A stretch of 8,454 nt of DNA, taken from Candidatus Cloacimonadota bacterium. Its GTDB lineage: Bacteria; Cloacimonadota; Cloacimonadia; Cloacimonadales; TCS61. The notes beneath the pieces are model-generated. The model ran no database searches and was not told the origin of the DNA. It saw nothing but the letters and a program-made list of their open reading frames with translations. The stretch is taken from assembly GCA_016927675.1 (NCBI GenBank), contig JAFGMF010000085.1, positions 1-8,454 on the forward strand. The letters are read 5' to 3'. Below are positions 6,740 to 8,454 of this stretch, piece by piece. The position numbers were made by a program, and so were the translations under genes. Every line of letters starts with the position of its first letter. Position 1 is the first letter of the stretch.

Positions 6740-7798
6740 ATGAAACGAATCGAATTTAAGGAATGCTTTATTGAAGAACAAAAACGAATTGCTTTGCTTT
6801 TTGATTATGATATTGAAATCATCGAAATGGTCAAGCAAATCGAAGGCAGAAAGTGGTCTGTTTCCAGCAACTTCTGGCATATTCCCTATCGTGAAAAAGC
6901 TGATCAATATTTAAATGCCATGTTTACAGGAAAACTTGAATTCTATGAACACAATAAAAAACCAGAATTTCCTCCTGAATATTTGAAAACATTGAAATTG
7001 AAGAACTTTAGCGAAGCGACGATTAAAACTTATCTGAACAACTTCAGATTATTTATGAAACATTTTCCAAAATCAAACCCGACAGAAATTACCCACGAAC
7101 AGATCAGAGAATATATCATTTTCCTGGTGGAAAAGAAAAAATACTCACCTTCGGCTCAAAACAATGCCATTAATTCAATCAGGTTTTATTACACCCAAGT
7201 GCTGAGTCAGGAACTGGAAGATTTCTATGCTCCCCGACCTCATAAACCCAAAAGCATACCAAAAATTCTGAATGAACAGGAAGTTGCAGCAGTATTGCAA
7301 CATGTAACTGATCTCCGAGATAGATGCATGATCTTCTTAATCTATTCTGCCGGCCTTACTCCCAGTGAAATAATCTATCTGAAACCACAAGATCTCGATT
7401 CCAGAAAAATGAAGATTTTCATCAGTAGCGCTTCCGGCGACAAAGACAGATATGTGGTACTGGCAGATAAACTACTCACAATTCTCAGAAATTACTTCAA
7501 AATATATAAGCCTGAAGTCTGGTTATTTGAAAGCTTTCCAGGTAAACAATATTCCAGAAGGAAATTACAGAAATCCTTCCAAAATGCAGTGAAAATAAGC
7601 GGAATAACCAAACCGGCAACTCTGACAATACTAAAGAATTCCTTCGCTGTTCACTTACTGGAAAAAGGAGTTGATATCAGATATATACAACAAATGCTGG
7701 GACATAAACATTCTAAGACAACACTTAAATATTTGAAGGTGAGTAAACGTGATATAAAAGCAATTAAAAGCCCGTTGGATGATCTGGAGATTGGATGA
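6740..7798 (+). CDS. Catalytically degenerate tyrosine recombinase (XerC/D-like integrase fold)
   Basis: A 352-residue protein with the full integrase layout. An N-terminal segment has the pattern F-D-Y (21-23), GRKW (36-39), W46, P49, resembling the HARP-like segment often seen on Bacteroidota integrases. A SAM-like core-binding domain spans about 78-165 (FSEATIKTYLNNF) and a catalytic-type domain about 180-345. The fold is intact but the active site is not. Box I reads AGLTPSEI where GLRxSE is expected, so the first arginine is T207. The H-x-x-R box reads TILK (T296, K299). The beta-hairpin lysine (K235), the LGH histidine (H322) and the tyrosine nucleophile (Y331, TTLKYLKVS) remain. Loss of both arginines should abolish or severely reduce strand cleavage, suggesting a structural or DNA-binding partner role. 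The ATG at 6740 has AAGGA only one base upstream, an unusually tight spacing. A second recombinase follows 93 bp later. Confidence 0.88.
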   Translation: MKRIEFKECFIEEQKRIALLFDYDIEIIEMVKQIEGRKWSVSSNFWHIPYREKADQYLNAMFTGKLEFYEHNKKPEFPPEYLKTLKLKNFSEATIKTYLNNFRLFMKHFPKSNPTEITHEQIREYIIFLVEKKKYSPSAQNNAINSIRFYYTQVLSQELEDFYAPRPHKPKSIPKILNEQEVAAVLQHVTDLRDRCMIFLIYSAGLTPSEIIYLKPQDLDSRKMKIFISSASGDKDRYVVLADKLLTILRNYFKIYKPEVWLFESFPGKQYSRRKLQKSFQNAVKISGITKPATLTILKNSFAVHLLEKGVDIRYIQQMLGHKHSKTTLKYLKVSKRDIKAIKSPLDDLEIG

Positions 7799-7826
7799 TT
7801 CTGAGACGTGCAAGAATTGAGACACT

Positions 7827-7856
7827 TAGACTGGGAGAAAGTAAACATAATATACT
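7827..7856 (+). promoter_or_regulatory. Weak promoter candidate between the recombinases
   Basis: TAGACT (7827-7832) and TATACT (7851-7856) are separated by 18 bases. The -10 matches consensus at five of six positions and the -35 at four. The 93-bp gap could therefore carry its own start site for the second recombinase, although readthrough from the first gene is equally possible. Confidence 0.25.
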
Positions 7857-7869
7857 AAGAAATAAAGAA

Positions 7870-7899
7870 ATGAGCGATGAGAAGATGAGTCATGAGTAA
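7870..7899 (+). other. Nine-codon leader ORF overlapping the second recombinase start
   Basis: ATG at 7870 opens a frame encoding MSDEKMSHE, whose stop TAA (7897-7899) lies just inside the next gene, overlapping its start by 8 bases. The stretch 7870-7896 contains four ATGAG units at spacings 7, 8 and 7, giving four ATG codons in two frames of which only the last (7892) opens the recombinase. Translation of the leader could couple to or compete with recombinase initiation. Nothing shows that it is translated, and no strong Shine-Dalgarno precedes it. Confidence 0.25.
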
Positions 7900-8454
7900 A
7901 TTGGAAACGATGGATTATAAATTGACGCCAATTTCGAAAAATCGATACAAAATTGAGGTTTTTTCTTTTCAATTTAAAAAAGAACATGCATCAAAAATCT
8001 ATAAATGCTATTTCAGCGGACCCCAGCAATCCTGGGTTATGCCACAAGACGATATCTGCTTAAGACAATTTAAATCATTATTTTCCAGACCAGAATATTC
8101 ACACAATGAAAAATTGATTCAGAATCTTGCTGATCAGAAGAAAAAAGCAGTTCAGGATATGATCGATCAGCTTACTGTGAAGCGGTACAGCGAAAACACA
8201 ATTACCGTTTATAAAGATCATATCATGCGGTTTTTTGATTATTTCCCACAAATTGAACCCTCCCAGCTGGAAGATGAAAACGTGAAAGAATATATCTTGT
8301 TCCTGCTTAAGAAAAAGAGAATTTCTTTATCTTACCAGAAACAAGCGATCAGCGCGATTAAATTTTATTTCGAAAAAATGCTGCGGAGAGAAACGAAGAA
8401 ATACTACTTTGAAATGCCTAGAAGTGATGAAAGAAAATTACCATTAGTTCTTAG
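7892..8454 (+). CDS. Second tyrosine recombinase, 3' end beyond window
   Basis: The 187 complete codons in the window cover the N-terminal and core-binding domains of an integrase homologous to its neighbour. The N-terminal segment is a diverged version of the same module (Y-K-C-Y-F near 37-41, QQSWVMP at 45-51). The SAM-like core-binding domain (about 85-170) includes YSENTITVY (99-107), EYILFLLKKKR (133-143) and AISAIKFYFEKML (152-164). Counted by eye, about 28 of 72 positions here match the first recombinase, so the two are old paralogues rather than a recent duplication. The sequence stops at the linker RKLPLVL, just before the catalytic domain, so the state of its arginines and tyrosine is unknown. 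The start at 7892 lacks a clear Shine-Dalgarno; the alternative ATG at 7910 has GGA seven bases before it and would remove six residues. Confidence 0.87.
   Translation, partial: MSKLETMDYKLTPISKNRYKIEVFSFQFKKEHASKIYKCYFSGPQQSWVMPQDDICLRQFKSLFSRPEYSHNEKLIQNLADQKKKAVQDMIDQLTVKRYSENTITVYKDHIMRFFDYFPQIEPSQLEDENVKEYILFLLKKKRISLSYQKQAISAIKFYFEKMLRRETKKYYFEMPRSDERKLPLVL

Noticed and set aside
6587..6907. Minus-strand 106-codon open frame overlapping the first recombinase start
   Set aside because: Half of it is antisense to conserved recombinase sequence, and it has no recognisable motif or ribosome-binding site.

Overview
The window is AT-rich, Gram-negative-type bacterial DNA. The ~800-residue double-FtsX permease, the large repertoire of own-brand permease paralogues, and the 'GRKW...W-x-x-P' N-terminal segment on the tyrosine recombinases are features I associate with the Bacteroidota and related FCB-group lineages, possibly uncultured ones such as Cloacimonadota. 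That placement is a weak inference: no rRNA, tRNA or other taxonomic marker is present.

Layout. (1) Bases 1-4053, minus strand: two paralogous ABC-transporter permeases of the MacB/FtsX class in tandem. The upstream gene (start 4038) is complete and the downstream gene (start 1369) runs off the left edge. A 257-bp gap with a 16-bp inverted repeat separates them. No ATPase gene is visible. (2) Bases 4054-4349: a divergent intergenic region. (3) Bases 4350-4817, plus strand: a short TrmO/TsaA-family tRNA methyltransferase, closed by a strong stem-loop at 4852-4887. (4) Bases 4994-6267: a two-gene operon with a 4-bp ATGA overlap. It holds a stand-alone GyrI-like effector-binding protein and an AraC-type regulator carrying its own GyrI-like domain. 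(5) Bases 6268-6739: 472 bp without a gene, but rich in palindromes and containing a 13-bp direct repeat. (6) Bases 6740-8454: two tandem tyrosine recombinases. The first is complete but lacks both active-site arginines; the second runs off the right edge before its catalytic domain.

How the parts may work together. The permease pair is probably a cell-envelope efflux or export system. The GyrI/AraC pair looks like a small-molecule sensing module; the conserved ligand-binding glutamate is present in the free protein but replaced in the fused one. The recombinase pair with its structured upstream region is the most unusual part. It may be a mobile or DNA-rearrangement module in which a catalytically dead recombinase partners an active one, but the activity of the second gene cannot be judged from this window.
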